Shown here in pieces: positions 42,631-53,757 of a DNA stretch of 64,000 nucleotides (position 1 is its first letter; every line of letters starts with the position of its first letter). The stretch covers positions 992,001 to 1,056,000 of the forward strand of contig JARGXX010000016.1 of NCBI GenBank assembly GCA_030374765.1. The letters run 5' to 3'. This DNA comes from Agarophyton chilense (Eukaryota > Rhodophyta > Florideophyceae > Gracilariales > Gracilariaceae). The position numbers were made by a program, and so were the translations under genes. The notes under the pieces were generated by a model. The model had not been told where the DNA came from and searched no databases. It was given only the letters and a program-made list of their open reading frames with translations.

Positions 42631-44661
42631 TTAGTTTTTCGAAGCGGACCCCACCGAATTCGGTGCAGCTGCCTCGAAGGGGACCGGTTGTTCCCCGTTC
42701 GCGGGTACAAGTTCTGTATCCCTGTCAGCAAGGTGAGCTCGGAGTATCCTTTGTTCTTCATAGGACCTACTCGGGACTCGAGCTTTCTCCTCAGGGGTCA
42801 GAGCCTCGTACTGAGCGATAATTCGTGAACCCTCCCGCAGGGGAAATGTGCAGTCTGGTGCTTTGTGACCACGGAGGTAACACAAATAGCAAATCAGCTC
42901 TGCCGGGTTCGGTTGTGGACGTGAATCCACGCGACGTGGTGCTGTATCCCTCCATCCGGGGCGAGAGAACCGAGCAGCGGTATTCGCAAAAGGTAGCGAT
43001 GCTGCTGGCACCCTCCGTCCTTGGGTATAGAGCGCAGGGTCTTCATCCGTAGTCGGAGCGGATGTCGACGGCAACTCAGACGTACCCATAGATTCGGAGT
43101 TACTTCCCATGAAGTGAATGTTATCATTGACCCCCACAGGGGTAGGGCCTCCTGCGAGTGACAAAGACGAGTTACCTCCATCGGCGAGGAGTGCATTTGT
43201 CGGCCGACTCTTTCGGTTCTGCCGGGCACGGAGAGTATTCCCCTCAGCCTGGGCGTACTGAACCAGTTCCAAGTAGGTCAGCTTGCGCTTCTCTTCCCGA
43301 TGTCGGGCAACCAATGACCTTATCGAGGGGTCCAATCCATCCACAAACATGGAGCATCTCTCATAGGCGGGGAATACATTCCCGCATCGGTGAAACGCTT
43401 TATTCAAGCGAGTTGAATACACCGTTTCGGTTTCCATCGGCTTCTGCCGCGTATCCCTTAATGCAAGGGTTGCTTCCTGAATCGCATTTCCAGTAGCGTA
43501 TGACCTCAAGAGGTACTGCACCGCTTCGGGCCAGCACGTGACTCCCCCTTCCGAGGCTCGGGATGATCCACGGACGGAGTTGAACTGGTCTTCAGCCATC
43601 CCGTTTAAGAAATAGGGTAATGCAAGATACGCTTGCGCTTCACTCATACCGAGGATGCCAGCCTCCTGGACGAACCTCGCAAGGAAATCGAGCACCAGAA
43701 TTGGGTCTGTTCCTGTGAACTCCCTCTTCTGTAGGGTGATTCTCAGCCTTTTGATGTAGTCCTTGACCTTACCCGTTCCGCCGGATGTTCGATCTCCCGA
43801 AGGGTTATCCAAGCGGTAATAGCGGTACGATAGCAGCTTCCGATAGAGAGGATTCGTCGGCTTCAGCTCCCTTAATCCAAGGTGTTTCCTACCCTTCTTC
43901 CGGGTACGGATTGCCCCTTGAGAGGTGTAAGTAGCCTTCGACCGAGTCGCCCGGGATGACCGGCGTTCATCTTCACTATCCGAAGATTCGGAGGACGAAC
44001 TCGATGGCGAGCGATTGGGATCGGAATCCGATAAATCCTTTTGGAGGTGAACCTTCTTCTTGGACTTGCGGCAGTCCTGTTTAGCGGAGCGGTGTTCTTC
44101 GTCTTCCGAAACGTCGGGTTTATCCTTCGAGGCTGCTGCGTCTCCGTCCATACGGATAATGTCCTCGAGGGTGTCCAGCCGAGCTTGGAAGCGTTCCGCT
44201 TGCACGCGGTGTTCCTCCACGAGGCTCCGGTACTCCTGGATAAAGACCCCAGGGGTACCAAAGCTTTCCAAAAAAGAGTTCACATCCCTCCTCAGGGTAC
44301 GAAGGTCATCGGCGACTCCCCGCACCTGGGCGTCCTCCACCTTGAGGCGGAGGGTAGTAACCTCCTGAAGGAGCTCGATGTGAGCTGCGTTGGCGATATC
44401 GATTCGAGTCTCCAGGCGCTGTAATTCAGGGTCGGCCCGACTTCGGGGTGCTGCTGAGGGGGTCTTCACCACTGGAGCTGGGCCCACAGCCACGACCTCT
44501 CGAGGACCTGAAACCACTGAGGGTGCTCTCCGAGTGTCCGGATCGATACCGGAATCGTTCCGACCTTCTGGAATTGAGGTCCTCGACCTAGGCGGGGCCG
44601 GGGGCACTGAATCCGCTTGACGGTTCGATCCAGTCCTGGAACCACGGGTAATCGGCGACAT
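42631..44661 (-). CDS. gag: Gag polyprotein of gypsy element 1
   Basis: Structural protein that forms the particle in which reverse transcription occurs. ATG at 44661, 228 nt after the 5' LTR, gives 676 aa, uninterrupted. Seen: a disordered Ser/Pro/Arg-rich N-terminus (1-80); a coiled-coil region (about 80-170) rich in Leu, Glu and Arg; a Ser/Asp/Glu run (about 205-235); a Gag capsid-type region (about 290-480) including FLARFVQEAGI, WPEAVQYLLRSYATGN and RLNKAFHRCGNVFPAYERCSMFVDGL; and a CCHC zinc knuckle CYLCYLRGHKAPDC (about 590-605). The protein appears identical to the Gag at 49009-51039, although the LTRs of the two elements differ. Confidence 0.93.
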   Translation of the reverse strand: MSPITRGSRTGSNRQADSVPPAPPRSRTSIPEGRNDSGIDPDTRRAPSVVSGPREVVAVGPAPVVKTPSAAPRSRADPELQRLETRIDIANAAHIELLQEVTTLRLKVEDAQVRGVADDLRTLRRDVNSFLESFGTPGVFIQEYRSLVEEHRVQAERFQARLDTLEDIIRMDGDAAASKDKPDVSEDEEHRSAKQDCRKSKKKVHLQKDLSDSDPNRSPSSSSSESSDSEDERRSSRATRSKATYTSQGAIRTRKKGRKHLGLRELKPTNPLYRKLLSYRYYRLDNPSGDRTSGGTGKVKDYIKRLRITLQKREFTGTDPILVLDFLARFVQEAGILGMSEAQAYLALPYFLNGMAEDQFNSVRGSSRASEGGVTCWPEAVQYLLRSYATGNAIQEATLALRDTRQKPMETETVYSTRLNKAFHRCGNVFPAYERCSMFVDGLDPSIRSLVARHREEKRKLTYLELVQYAQAEGNTLRARQNRKSRPTNALLADGGNSSLSLAGGPTPVGVNDNIHFMGSNSESMGTSELPSTSAPTTDEDPALYTQGRRVPAASLPFANTAARFSRPGWRDTAPRRVDSRPQPNPAELICYLCYLRGHKAPDCTFPLREGSRIIAQYEALTPEEKARVPSRSYEEQRILRAHLADRDTELVPANGEQPVPFEAAAPNSVGSASKN

Positions 44662-44868
44662 GCTGCAGACACGACACCGACGATTCGAGGTAACGATGAA
44701 ATTCGATCACGAGATTCCCGGAGAACGGATGACGTAACACAAAACAAAAATAAAAACCAATTCCACCCTTTCCCAAGGGAACCACTACAACAAATCTTCT
44801 CGACGGTGCTTCCTCTTCCAAGAGATATTCCAACACGTGGATGACCAACCCAAAAGTCCGAGAACGGA

Positions 44869-44886
44869 TTCTAAGTCGGGAGACCA
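44869..44886 (-). promoter_or_regulatory. Primer-binding site of gypsy element 1
   Basis: Two nt inside the 5' LTR the element strand reads TGGTCTCCCGACTTAGA, with the TGG expected for pairing to the CCA end of a tRNA. The same sequence follows the LTR of element 2 (48784-48801). I cannot name the tRNA. Confidence 0.65.
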
Positions 44887-44888
44887 CT

Positions 44889-45803
44889 TGTGGAGCAAAA
44901 CCCGGCGACGGGAAGTGCTCTCAAGGTGTTCGAAGCCTTGCTCCCTGGGGGAGGCAGACTCAGAGACAGACCCCTCCGTTCCACCCGTAGTGTGGGGTGT
45001 AACTCCCACGGGGGATTCCGGCAGTAACGACGGAGGTGAGGGGTAAAAACCGTTGGATCGGGAATGGGTATGGGTATCCCAAAGAATGGGGGAAAATCCG
45101 GCAAAGAGGAAAAACGGGGCGAGGGTCGGGCACTAACAGGCACCGGACCCGAGAACCAGAAAAGGGGCGAAACAACAAAAGAAACCCAATACAGGGGCGA
45201 AAACCTGTCCTCGAAAGGAAACACAAAAAGCACGCAACAAGTAAGCAGAACCCCCACGGGGTATCGTGCACGCAGGTCGTCTGAGCGGTCCCAAGGGGGT
45301 GGTTGCATGGAACCCGAACGTGGGCACTCTCCAAGTGGAGTCGTGTCCCTACGCAGGCGTTGCTAATCAGAGCCCGTTCCGGGTTGTAAGGCCGAAACGA
45401 TGGCAACGAAGAACCTCTAAAGGTATCGAAGACCATCCTTGGTTACCATTTACTCTGAGCTTCGGACTGTCACATCTCATCTCCCTCAGTAGGGCCCACT
45501 AACTAAACTCTACAGTAGTGCACACCTGCTCAGGGCCATACACGTGGAGATCCCACTGCCAGGGCCCAAAAATCCAGCGTTCTAACAAATATCCGAAAAT
45601 CGATGCCAAAATTAAGCCACGTGTATCACGGGGCCAATCCAACCATGGGCCATCCGAATTTTCCCTTATAGGCGAAATATAACCAGAAAACAGTGCCACC
45701 TCAGCACACCTTAGAGGGGATCATAGTCATAACCTTCGGAGGGTTCAATCCTCATTCTATGAGTTGCATCTTCAAGTTTCCCCTAAGTGGGCTTTGCTCT
45801 ACA
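44889..45803 (-). repeat. Gypsy element 1, 5' LTR
   Basis: 915 bp, partner of 34013-34927. It shares a block of variants with the 3' LTR of element 2 and not with its own partner (see findings). Confidence 0.92.
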
Positions 45804-45808
45804 GAAAC

Positions 45809-47867
45809 TAGCCGCAAATGCGCAGAATAGCGAAGCAGCCAGTCCCAACCAGCCCAGCGAACTGTTAAGCGACCTAAACGCATCTGCTTCAAGGCTATTC
45901 AGTTGTTCTTCTCGTTGTTTACACCTGTTGCGATCCAGGGGGTATGGTTTGTAGGCCTTCAGCTTTTTGTCTCCATGTATCGTAATGGAATGATCTTCGA
46001 ACTGAGTAACCATGAGGCCACAAAACTGAATGTCCCGGGTGCATACACGATAGTGTCTAAGGTGAATGATTTCCTGATCTGTTCGATAACTTCAGTAATC
46101 TTCCTGCGTGACCCACCAAAAAGTACATCATCAACGACCTTAATGGCTGCAACAGATAGCTTTCCATCTTCCATCTGATAGAATATCTGATGTACATAGA
46201 TCAGTTAACTAAACCCATTTCTTGTAAAAAGATCGTCGCTCAATCGTTGCCATTTCGCAGAAGCATTCACAAGCCCATAGGTTGCTGCAAGAATTAACCA
46301 GTAGAAATTATACCTTGTGGTGCACTCACGAGGTGGGACCATGTACACATCTCTCGTTGCGTCTCCAGTCTGGAGAAACACGCCCTTGAAATCGATCTTA
46401 GCCAATGTCCACTTGTGTATCACTGCAAGTGACAACAATATTCGAATACCAGTAGGTGGGCAGGTGGTCGAATCGGTCTTCAAAGCATGCTTCTGTTTGT
46501 CTTCGTTTCCATGTGGGACAATTCGCGCACGTAAAAGGAGTGATGTGGCATCACACTTTTTGATCTTGTAGAATACGTGACTGGAGATGATGTTGGCATC
46601 ATGAGGGACCTGCGTGATAGGAACCTCACGAACAGTATTCTTGAATGCCTTTTCTTCCACCTTGTAAGCATTCTCTGTGAGAAAAGGGGGAACACCATGG
46701 GATTGGTGCAACATAAACTCTTTATTGCCCAGAACGTCATAGTATTGATGCAGTACATCGGCCTCGATACTATCCAGCTCCTGTCGTGGAGAAGCTGAAC
46801 TTCGGTTCCCACAATAGCTTCTCCTCCTGTGGCGTTGTCGACATATCTCCATGTCTCCTCTTGAAGTTTAAGAACTTCCTTCTGACCATTGTCGTAGCAA
46901 ATGGTGTATCGTTCGGATCGGGGGGAGAAACGCACGACTGATCCTGTGTAGTACTGGTTATCCAAAGGCCAGTCTTCGATTGTGTCTCCCAACTTGGGTA
47001 ATGTGGCACCAATGCCTGCTGTGTCTCCAATACCCATATCGTACTGACTGTCGTAGTTCTGTGTTCGCGTTGCTTCGGTAGTGTCCTCTTATGCAAGACA
47101 CCAATCGTAGGCAAGTGAAACTGAGTGATCCAACTCGTCGATTGCATCCTACACAGCAGAGACTAGCTCGTCCTGACCCACCGCGGGCCGTACATCTTCT
47201 ATCGCTGCCGATATAGTTCTACCATTGGCACCAGGGACTGTCACCGTTCGATTTTCATGGTCGTATGTGATAACAGGCTTAACCCCGGTCCACTTTCCTC
47301 GTTTCTCATTTGAATTCTTGATGAAGACCTGAATAATGTCCCCTACACTGATAGGAACATCTCTCGTGGCCTTCAAGCGCAATATGAGGGTCAACTTGCG
47401 CTTCGCTAGCAGGTTTCATGCGCTTTGATAAGGTCGGGGGGGATCTCAGAGGGTATGGCACCACTCAGAACAGAGCAAGTGTAGCCTTTGGCCAGTTCTT
47501 GGTCCGACGGAACATCACTGCCGTAGAGATCATTCGATATGCGCAGCGACTTATTATTCAAAAGAGGTACCTGGGCGTCATCTTCGTCGTTCGACGCAGC
47601 CTTGAGACGGAGAAATATGTCTCTAATAATTCGGTGCTTGGACTCAAGCTTATTCTTGTTCTGTCTTCTTGGAGGCAGTGGTCGTGCTTCAATGCCATGG
47701 CGACCGAGATATCCAAGATATATCGAATTGTTAAACGTAGGATCGAAGAGGACAGACTTCGGGTACCAAAAGAGGGATATCCAATGGGACTCAAACGCAC
47801 AGATGGCGTTGTTCAGAGACGTACCTACTACGGTCGTTCCCGTAGAGTAGAGTGCATTGGAGTCCAT
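45809..47867 (-). pseudogene. Copia integrase end and reverse transcriptase (middle of the split element)
   Basis: Seen on the minus strand from 47867: SNALYSTGTTVVGTSLNNAI, then FDPTFNNSIYLGYL (second catalytic Asp) with PPRRQNKNKLESKHRIIRDI (catalytic Glu), both typical of GalEa-type copia integrases. RT follows with VPHDANIISSHVFYKIK, RIVPHGNEDKQK and LAKIDFKGVFLQTGDA (46852-46205), then KVVDDVLFGG (46140-46110) with the catalytic pair intact, and LGWLGLAASLFCAFA before the element 1 break. Stops and frame changes occur at about 47147, 46480 and 46175. It lies between the two gypsy insertions. Confidence 0.85.
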
Positions 47868-48781
47868 TGTAGAGCAACCCCCAGTCAGGGGATACTTGAA
47901 GATGCAACTCATAGAATGAGGATTGAACCCTCCGAGGGTTATGACTATGATCCCCTCTAAGGTGTGCTGAGGTGGCACTGTTTTCTGGTTATATTTCGCC
48001 TATAAGGGAAAATTTGGATGGCCCATGGTTGGATTGGCCCCGTGATACACGTGGCCTAGTTTTGGCACCGATTTTCAGATATTTGTAGAACGTTGGACTT
48101 TTGGGCCCTGACAGTTGGATCTCCACGTGTATGGCCCTGAGCAGGTGTGCGCTACTGTAGAGTTTAGTTGGTGGGCCCTACTGAGGGAGATGAGATCTGA
48201 CAGTCCGAAGCTCAGAGTAAATGGTAACCAAGGTTGGTCTTCGATACCTTTAGAGGTTCTTCGTCGCCATCGTTTCGGCCTTACAACCCGGAACGGGCTC
48301 TGGTTAGCAACGCCTGCGTAGGGACACGACTCCACTTGGAGAGTGCCCACGTTTGGGTTCCGTGCAACCACCCCCTTGGGACCGCTCAGACGACCTGCGT
48401 GCACGATACCCCGTGGAGGTTCTGCTTACTTGTTGCGTGCTTTTTGTGTTTCCTTTCGAGGACAGGTTTTCGCCCCTGTATTGGGTTTCTTTTGTTGTTT
48501 CGCCCCTTTTCTGGTTCTCGGGTCCGGTGCCTGTTAGTGCCCGACCCTCGCCCCGTTTTTCCTCTTTGCCGGATTTTCCCCCATTCTTTGGGATACCCAT
48601 ACCCATTCCCGATCCAACGGTTTTTACCCCTCACCTCCGTCGTTACTGCCGGAATCCCCCGTGGGAGTTACACCCCACACTACGGGTGGAACGGAGGGGT
48701 CTGTCTCTGAGTCTGCCTCCCCCAGGGAGCAAGGCTTCGAACACCTTGAGAGCACTTCCCGTCGCCGGGTTTTGCTCCACA
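47868..48781 (+). repeat. Gypsy element 2, 5' LTR
   Basis: 914 bp, TG..CA, followed by the same primer site as element 1. In one block it carries the variants of element 1's 3' LTR. Confidence 0.92.
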
Positions 48782-49008
48782 AGTGGTCTCCCGACTTAGA
48801 ATCCGTTCTCGGACTTTTGGGTTGGTCATCCACGTGTTGGAATATCTCTTGGAAGAGGAAGCACCGTCGAGAAGATTTGTTGTAGTGGTTCCCTTGGGAA
48901 AGGGTGGAATTGGTTTTTATTTTTGTTTTGTGTTACGTCATCCGTTCTCCGGGAATCTCGTGATCGAATTTCATCGTTACCTCGAATCGTCGGTGTCGTG
49001 TCTGCAGC

Positions 49009-51039
49009 ATGTCGCCGATTACCCGTGGTTCCAGGACTGGATCGAACCGTCAAGCGGATTCAGTGCCCCCGGCCCCGCCTAGGTCGAGGACCTCAATTCC
49101 AGAAGGTCGGAACGATTCCGGTATCGATCCGGACACTCGGAGAGCACCCTCAGTGGTTTCAGGTCCTCGAGAGGTCGTGGCTGTGGGCCCAGCTCCAGTG
49201 GTGAAGACCCCCTCAGCAGCACCCCGAAGTCGGGCCGACCCTGAATTACAGCGCCTGGAGACTCGAATCGATATCGCCAACGCAGCTCACATCGAGCTCC
49301 TTCAGGAGGTTACTACCCTCCGCCTCAAGGTGGAGGACGCCCAGGTGCGGGGAGTCGCCGATGACCTTCGTACCCTGAGGAGGGATGTGAACTCTTTTTT
49401 GGAAAGCTTTGGTACCCCTGGGGTCTTTATCCAGGAGTACCGGAGCCTCGTGGAGGAACACCGCGTGCAAGCGGAACGCTTCCAAGCTCGGCTGGACACC
49501 CTCGAGGACATTATCCGTATGGACGGAGACGCAGCAGCCTCGAAGGATAAACCCGACGTTTCGGAAGACGAAGAACACCGCTCCGCTAAACAGGACTGCC
49601 GCAAGTCCAAGAAGAAGGTTCACCTCCAAAAGGATTTATCGGATTCCGATCCCAATCGCTCGCCATCGAGTTCGTCCTCCGAATCTTCGGATAGTGAAGA
49701 TGAACGCCGGTCATCCCGGGCGACTCGGTCGAAGGCTACTTACACCTCTCAAGGGGCAATCCGTACCCGGAAGAAGGGTAGGAAACACCTTGGATTAAGG
49801 GAGCTGAAGCCGACGAATCCTCTCTATCGGAAGCTGCTATCGTACCGCTATTACCGCTTGGATAACCCTTCGGGAGATCGAACATCCGGCGGAACGGGTA
49901 AGGTCAAGGACTACATCAAAAGGCTGAGAATCACCCTACAGAAGAGGGAGTTCACAGGAACAGACCCAATTCTGGTGCTCGATTTCCTTGCGAGGTTCGT
50001 CCAGGAGGCTGGCATCCTCGGTATGAGTGAAGCGCAAGCGTATCTTGCATTACCCTATTTCTTAAACGGGATGGCTGAAGACCAGTTCAACTCCGTCCGT
50101 GGATCATCCCGAGCCTCGGAAGGGGGAGTCACGTGCTGGCCCGAAGCGGTGCAGTACCTCTTGAGGTCATACGCTACTGGAAATGCGATTCAGGAAGCAA
50201 CCCTTGCATTAAGGGATACGCGGCAGAAGCCGATGGAAACCGAAACGGTGTATTCAACTCGCTTGAATAAAGCGTTTCACCGATGCGGGAATGTATTCCC
50301 CGCCTATGAGAGATGCTCCATGTTTGTGGATGGATTGGACCCCTCGATAAGGTCATTGGTTGCCCGACATCGGGAAGAGAAGCGCAAGCTGACCTACTTG
50401 GAACTGGTTCAGTACGCCCAGGCTGAGGGGAATACTCTCCGTGCCCGGCAGAACCGAAAGAGTCGGCCGACAAATGCACTCCTCGCCGATGGAGGTAACT
50501 CGTCTTTGTCACTCGCAGGAGGCCCTACCCCTGTGGGGGTCAATGATAACATTCACTTCATGGGAAGTAACTCCGAATCTATGGGTACGTCTGAGTTGCC
50601 GTCGACATCCGCTCCGACTACGGATGAAGACCCTGCGCTCTATACCCAAGGACGGAGGGTGCCAGCAGCATCGCTACCTTTTGCGAATACCGCTGCTCGG
50701 TTCTCTCGCCCCGGATGGAGGGATACAGCACCACGTCGCGTGGATTCACGTCCACAACCGAACCCGGCAGAGCTGATTTGCTATTTGTGTTACCTCCGTG
50801 GTCACAAAGCACCAGACTGCACATTTCCCCTGCGGGAGGGTTCACGAATTATCGCTCAGTACGAGGCTCTGACCCCTGAGGAGAAAGCTCGAGTCCCGAG
50901 TAGGTCCTATGAAGAACAAAGGATACTCCGAGCTCACCTTGCTGACAGGGATACAGAACTTGTACCCGCGAACGGGGAACAACCGGTCCCCTTCGAGGCA
51001 GCTGCACCGAATTCGGTGGGGTCCGCTTCGAAAAACTAA
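49009..51039 (+). CDS. gag: Gag polyprotein of gypsy element 2
   Basis: ATG at 49009, stop TAA at 51037-51039, 676 aa, uninterrupted. Same architecture as the Gag at 42631-44661: coiled coil, acidic Ser run, capsid-type region and one CCHC knuckle (CYLCYLRGHKAPDC, about 590-605). All parts compared are identical, including overlapping non-coding frames, so the DNA is nearly or fully identical over 2 kb. This is the only intact protein of the element. Its own pol is deleted, so any movement would need enzymes from another copy. Confidence 0.93.
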   Translation: MSPITRGSRTGSNRQADSVPPAPPRSRTSIPEGRNDSGIDPDTRRAPSVVSGPREVVAVGPAPVVKTPSAAPRSRADPELQRLETRIDIANAAHIELLQEVTTLRLKVEDAQVRGVADDLRTLRRDVNSFLESFGTPGVFIQEYRSLVEEHRVQAERFQARLDTLEDIIRMDGDAAASKDKPDVSEDEEHRSAKQDCRKSKKKVHLQKDLSDSDPNRSPSSSSSESSDSEDERRSSRATRSKATYTSQGAIRTRKKGRKHLGLRELKPTNPLYRKLLSYRYYRLDNPSGDRTSGGTGKVKDYIKRLRITLQKREFTGTDPILVLDFLARFVQEAGILGMSEAQAYLALPYFLNGMAEDQFNSVRGSSRASEGGVTCWPEAVQYLLRSYATGNAIQEATLALRDTRQKPMETETVYSTRLNKAFHRCGNVFPAYERCSMFVDGLDPSIRSLVARHREEKRKLTYLELVQYAQAEGNTLRARQNRKSRPTNALLADGGNSSLSLAGGPTPVGVNDNIHFMGSNSESMGTSELPSTSAPTTDEDPALYTQGRRVPAASLPFANTAARFSRPGWRDTAPRRVDSRPQPNPAELICYLCYLRGHKAPDCTFPLREGSRIIAQYEALTPEEKARVPSRSYEEQRILRAHLADRDTELVPANGEQPVPFEAAAPNSVGSASKN

Positions 51040-52149
51040 ACTTCGGATACTCCCGAACCTGGGCCCGCTCCCTCAAGGGCCCAGTCAACGAACTCTTACA
51101 GAGTTACTCCCCCACCGGAGGTAATCAAGCCTCCTGGCTCTCCGCCTAAGGAGGGGGAGGAGGACTTAGTTCCTTCGCAGGACGATGTTTCGGCGTCAGC
51201 CAGTCGCCCTAACAGGGAATCTAGTTCTCACAGTGAGACGGCGAGCCCGACCGAGCCGGCGACAGAGAAGTCACAACCCCAGCGTATGGGTAGCGACATC
51301 ACCGCCGACCCAGCCGAGCACGACGTCAGAAAAGATGACGAAAACCTGCCTAGGGAGAGTCGTGTGGAGAACTCCGCACCCGGAACGCCTACAGAGCCGA
51401 CGATCACCCGCCGCCGCGGAAGAGACACTGAGGTGTCGCACACTCAAACCCCGCTTTTTCGGGAACGAGCTGTGTCAGCGGACCCGCACGGGGAAGATCT
51501 CGACAACGAGGTTGACCAAATTTGGCTCTCCGTTATGGAATGGGAATTAGAACTCCTATGGAGACACTGGAACCCTCAGGAATGGGAAAGAAATGAGTGA
51601 AACCCGTCGGGGACAGCTCAGGAGAGTGCTAGCGCGCGCCGAAAGCGCCACCTCACATCCGCTTGCGGAGTGGCAACCGGCGCCCGCGCATTTATGTGGC
51701 CCACGTCGAATGGCACCGAGCCAATCAAAAGGCTCTGACGACCAACCGTCGCGCAACCCGCCTCACTGAGCCAATCAAAAGGCTCTGACGACCAACCGTC
51801 GCGCAAACCGCCTCTGTCGCACGGCGCGTTGCACAAGAGCAACCTTCGTCCCCGTAGCTCGAGTTGACGTTGAAGTCTTAACCCCCTGAGATTGGAGACA
51901 CTACCGCGTCGCGGTTTCTCAACCGTCACGGAATCTAAGAACTCCGTTGTTATCGGGAAGATCTTAGCTTTAAGAAGGCCCCAAAACTGGGCCATTTTGA
52001 CTCCGTAGACGGAAGTTACAACGTAGCCCACAGGCCACTCGGCACCGTTTGGACGAAGTGCTGAGACCCGCTTGCAACACGGAAAAGAACCCACCGGGGT
52101 GTGTCTAGACCCTACGTTGACACCCTCAAGGAAACTAGAGCGTTCCAAG
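51040..52149 (+). pseudogene. Integrase linker region of element 2 and 50-bp tandem units
   Basis: Seen: from the deletion join the frames match the Pro/Ser/Glu-rich linker downstream of GPY in element 1. 51714-51813 repeats the two CCAAT-bearing 50-bp units. No RT, RNase H or integrase motifs remain. A row of stops separates it from the chromodomain, as in element 1. Confidence 0.7.
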
Positions 52150-52293
52150 ATGGAAGAGAAGCCCGAACAGGGAAAAGTGTACCCGCAGGAATTCGTTATC
52201 GATCGCATCGTGCGTCACATCTACACCCCCGAGGGAGAAGTCCGCTACCAAGTCCGATGGTACGGATTCTCGCCTGATGAGGATACAGTGTAA
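52150..52293 (+). pseudogene. Chromodomain ORF of element 2, stopped early
   Basis: ATG at 52150 reads the same chromodomain as 37494-37255 up to DEDTV, then TAA (52291-52293) where element 1 has Glu. The frame goes on as PIEHLQKSK. The truncation removes the C-terminal helix, so folding is doubtful. Confidence 0.75.
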
Positions 52294-52558
52294 CCCATTG
52301 AGCACCTTCAGAAGTCTAAGGTTTTATCCTATCACCGACGCGCTCGGGTAACCTTGCCTCCAAGTCTGGATCGTGCCCAAGTCGGGTAAGCCACCATGGG
52401 AACTGTTGTGGATGCGACCTCGAAGTGAGGAAGATGTTGGACCTCTGAAGAGGAATTGAGGAGAGTATCCCGAAGAACACGTATTGAGAGGGAATGTCTA
52501 CTGGCCCTCGGCCTAGCGCCGTTAACCGGGGAACACAACACCGGTTAACGGGACAGTT

Positions 52559-52735
52559 TATAATGAAAAAGGAAAAGAAGACCCACGAAGTGGAGAAGAA
52601 GATTAAGAAGAAGATTGGACCCTAGGAAGGGCAGAAGATGAAGAAGATCCTAAGAAGGAATGAAGAAGATGAAGAAGAAGTTAAGATCCTAGGAAGGAAG
52701 AAGAAAAGAAGTTATGCAAATATCAGAAGTTTACT
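52559..52735. repeat. Polypurine tract of element 2
   Basis: Counterpart of 36899-37085, purine-rich on the plus (element) strand. Confidence 0.85.
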
Positions 52736-52778
52736 ATTGTCGCCAAGCTATGGACTCTACAATTGCCCGAAGGCGGAA

Positions 52779-53676
52779 CTACGGAAAGCCCGAGGAGGGA
52801 CCCGCCCCACCGTTGGGATTCTGACCCTGATGGTACGCCGAGGCGAAAGCCAACATCTGGCTCACATCCGTCATACCCGGGGGAATCGGAATGCCTGCGT
52901 TCACGAGGCCTTGTCGCACACTATCCACTTGCGGAGTGGCAACCGGCGCCTGCGCAAGGGTGTTCACACCCCACCCGGGGGGAGCAGATAGACCGCCACC
53001 GGATGCATTCGCCGCCGCAGCTGAGGTCGTTCCCACTGGTTGGAAGGGTGCAGATGGCTCCACAGGGAGTACTCCACTAGGAGCTGGCACTTCGTTATCC
53101 AACGCTGGATCGTCCAGGTCTACTGGAGGCTCGTACTCGTAATCGTCGGTATAAATGAACCCCGTCGGGTGTCCCACCGGCATCGGTCGAGGCGAGTCAA
53201 TCAGCGCACGTGCTTGCGCCGCGCTGATGCGAACCCCTTCGAAGGGATTGTAATAGACCCAGTTACCGAAGCCCGGATCGTACCGGCCAGGAGACTTGTC
53301 TAGCGCGGATCCTTCCCCTGCGGGCTGATTTGGCACTGGAACTCGATCCCATTGGGTGTTGTCGATCACGTCCAAGATTGGATACAGGTCCTGCACGTTG
53401 CTGGCCGAACCCAACGCTGGGACAAGGTCGATCTGACGCATGATGGTCCGTAGCATCGGAGAAATCTCCACCCTGCTGGGGAGCTTCGTTGTCCGCCGGC
53501 GCGGAGGCCGATGGCCCCGAGAGTGGGTTGATGACGTATGGGTTCATTCCCTTGAGAGGGCTGGTTGAGACCGCTGTTGCGAGAAGTTGCTTATCGCCGA
53601 AAGTCGGAGGAGTAGAAGAAAGCTGTACCGATGTGCCGGTTTTGTGGCGATCCTCAGAAGTGGTGAAGGACCCCAT
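52779..53676 (-). pseudogene. Antisense accessory gene of element 2, internally deleted
   Basis: ATG at 53676, 82 bp inside the 3' LTR as in element 1. Seen: the N-terminal ~70 codons match element 1. At CTCCG the sequence jumps to the part after RIWYIPP, a 959-bp deletion relative to element 1 (35224-36183) with 5-nt microhomology that also shifts the frame. The C-terminal Gly/Pro/Ala-rich part (53471-52779) remains open in its own frame. The APWF motif and the EWA region are gone. Substitutions in the kept parts show it diverged more than the gag region did. Confidence 0.8.
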
Positions 53677-53757
53677 TGGGAGAGAAGTATGTATAGTGAT
53701 CGGAAAGTTAGACACCCGCGGCTCGGAATGTTCTTCCTCGTCTTAAGGAGGGGGAGA

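Larger units (their letters stand above)
34008..45808 (-). mobile_element. Ty3/gypsy element 1 (34013-45803) with antisense gene
   Basis: Seen: 915-bp LTRs at 34013-34927 (3') and 44889-45803 (5'), ends TG..CA, and target duplication GAAAC at 34008-34012 and 45804-45808. Total 11,791 bp on the minus strand: LTR, primer site, gag, hairpins, pol, GPY/linker, chromodomain, purine-rich tract, then a plus-strand gene reading away from the 3' LTR, purine tract, LTR. It is inserted in the RT/RNase H junction of the copia element. The LTRs differ at about 21 positions. Gag is intact; pol and the antisense gene are damaged. Confidence 0.95.
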
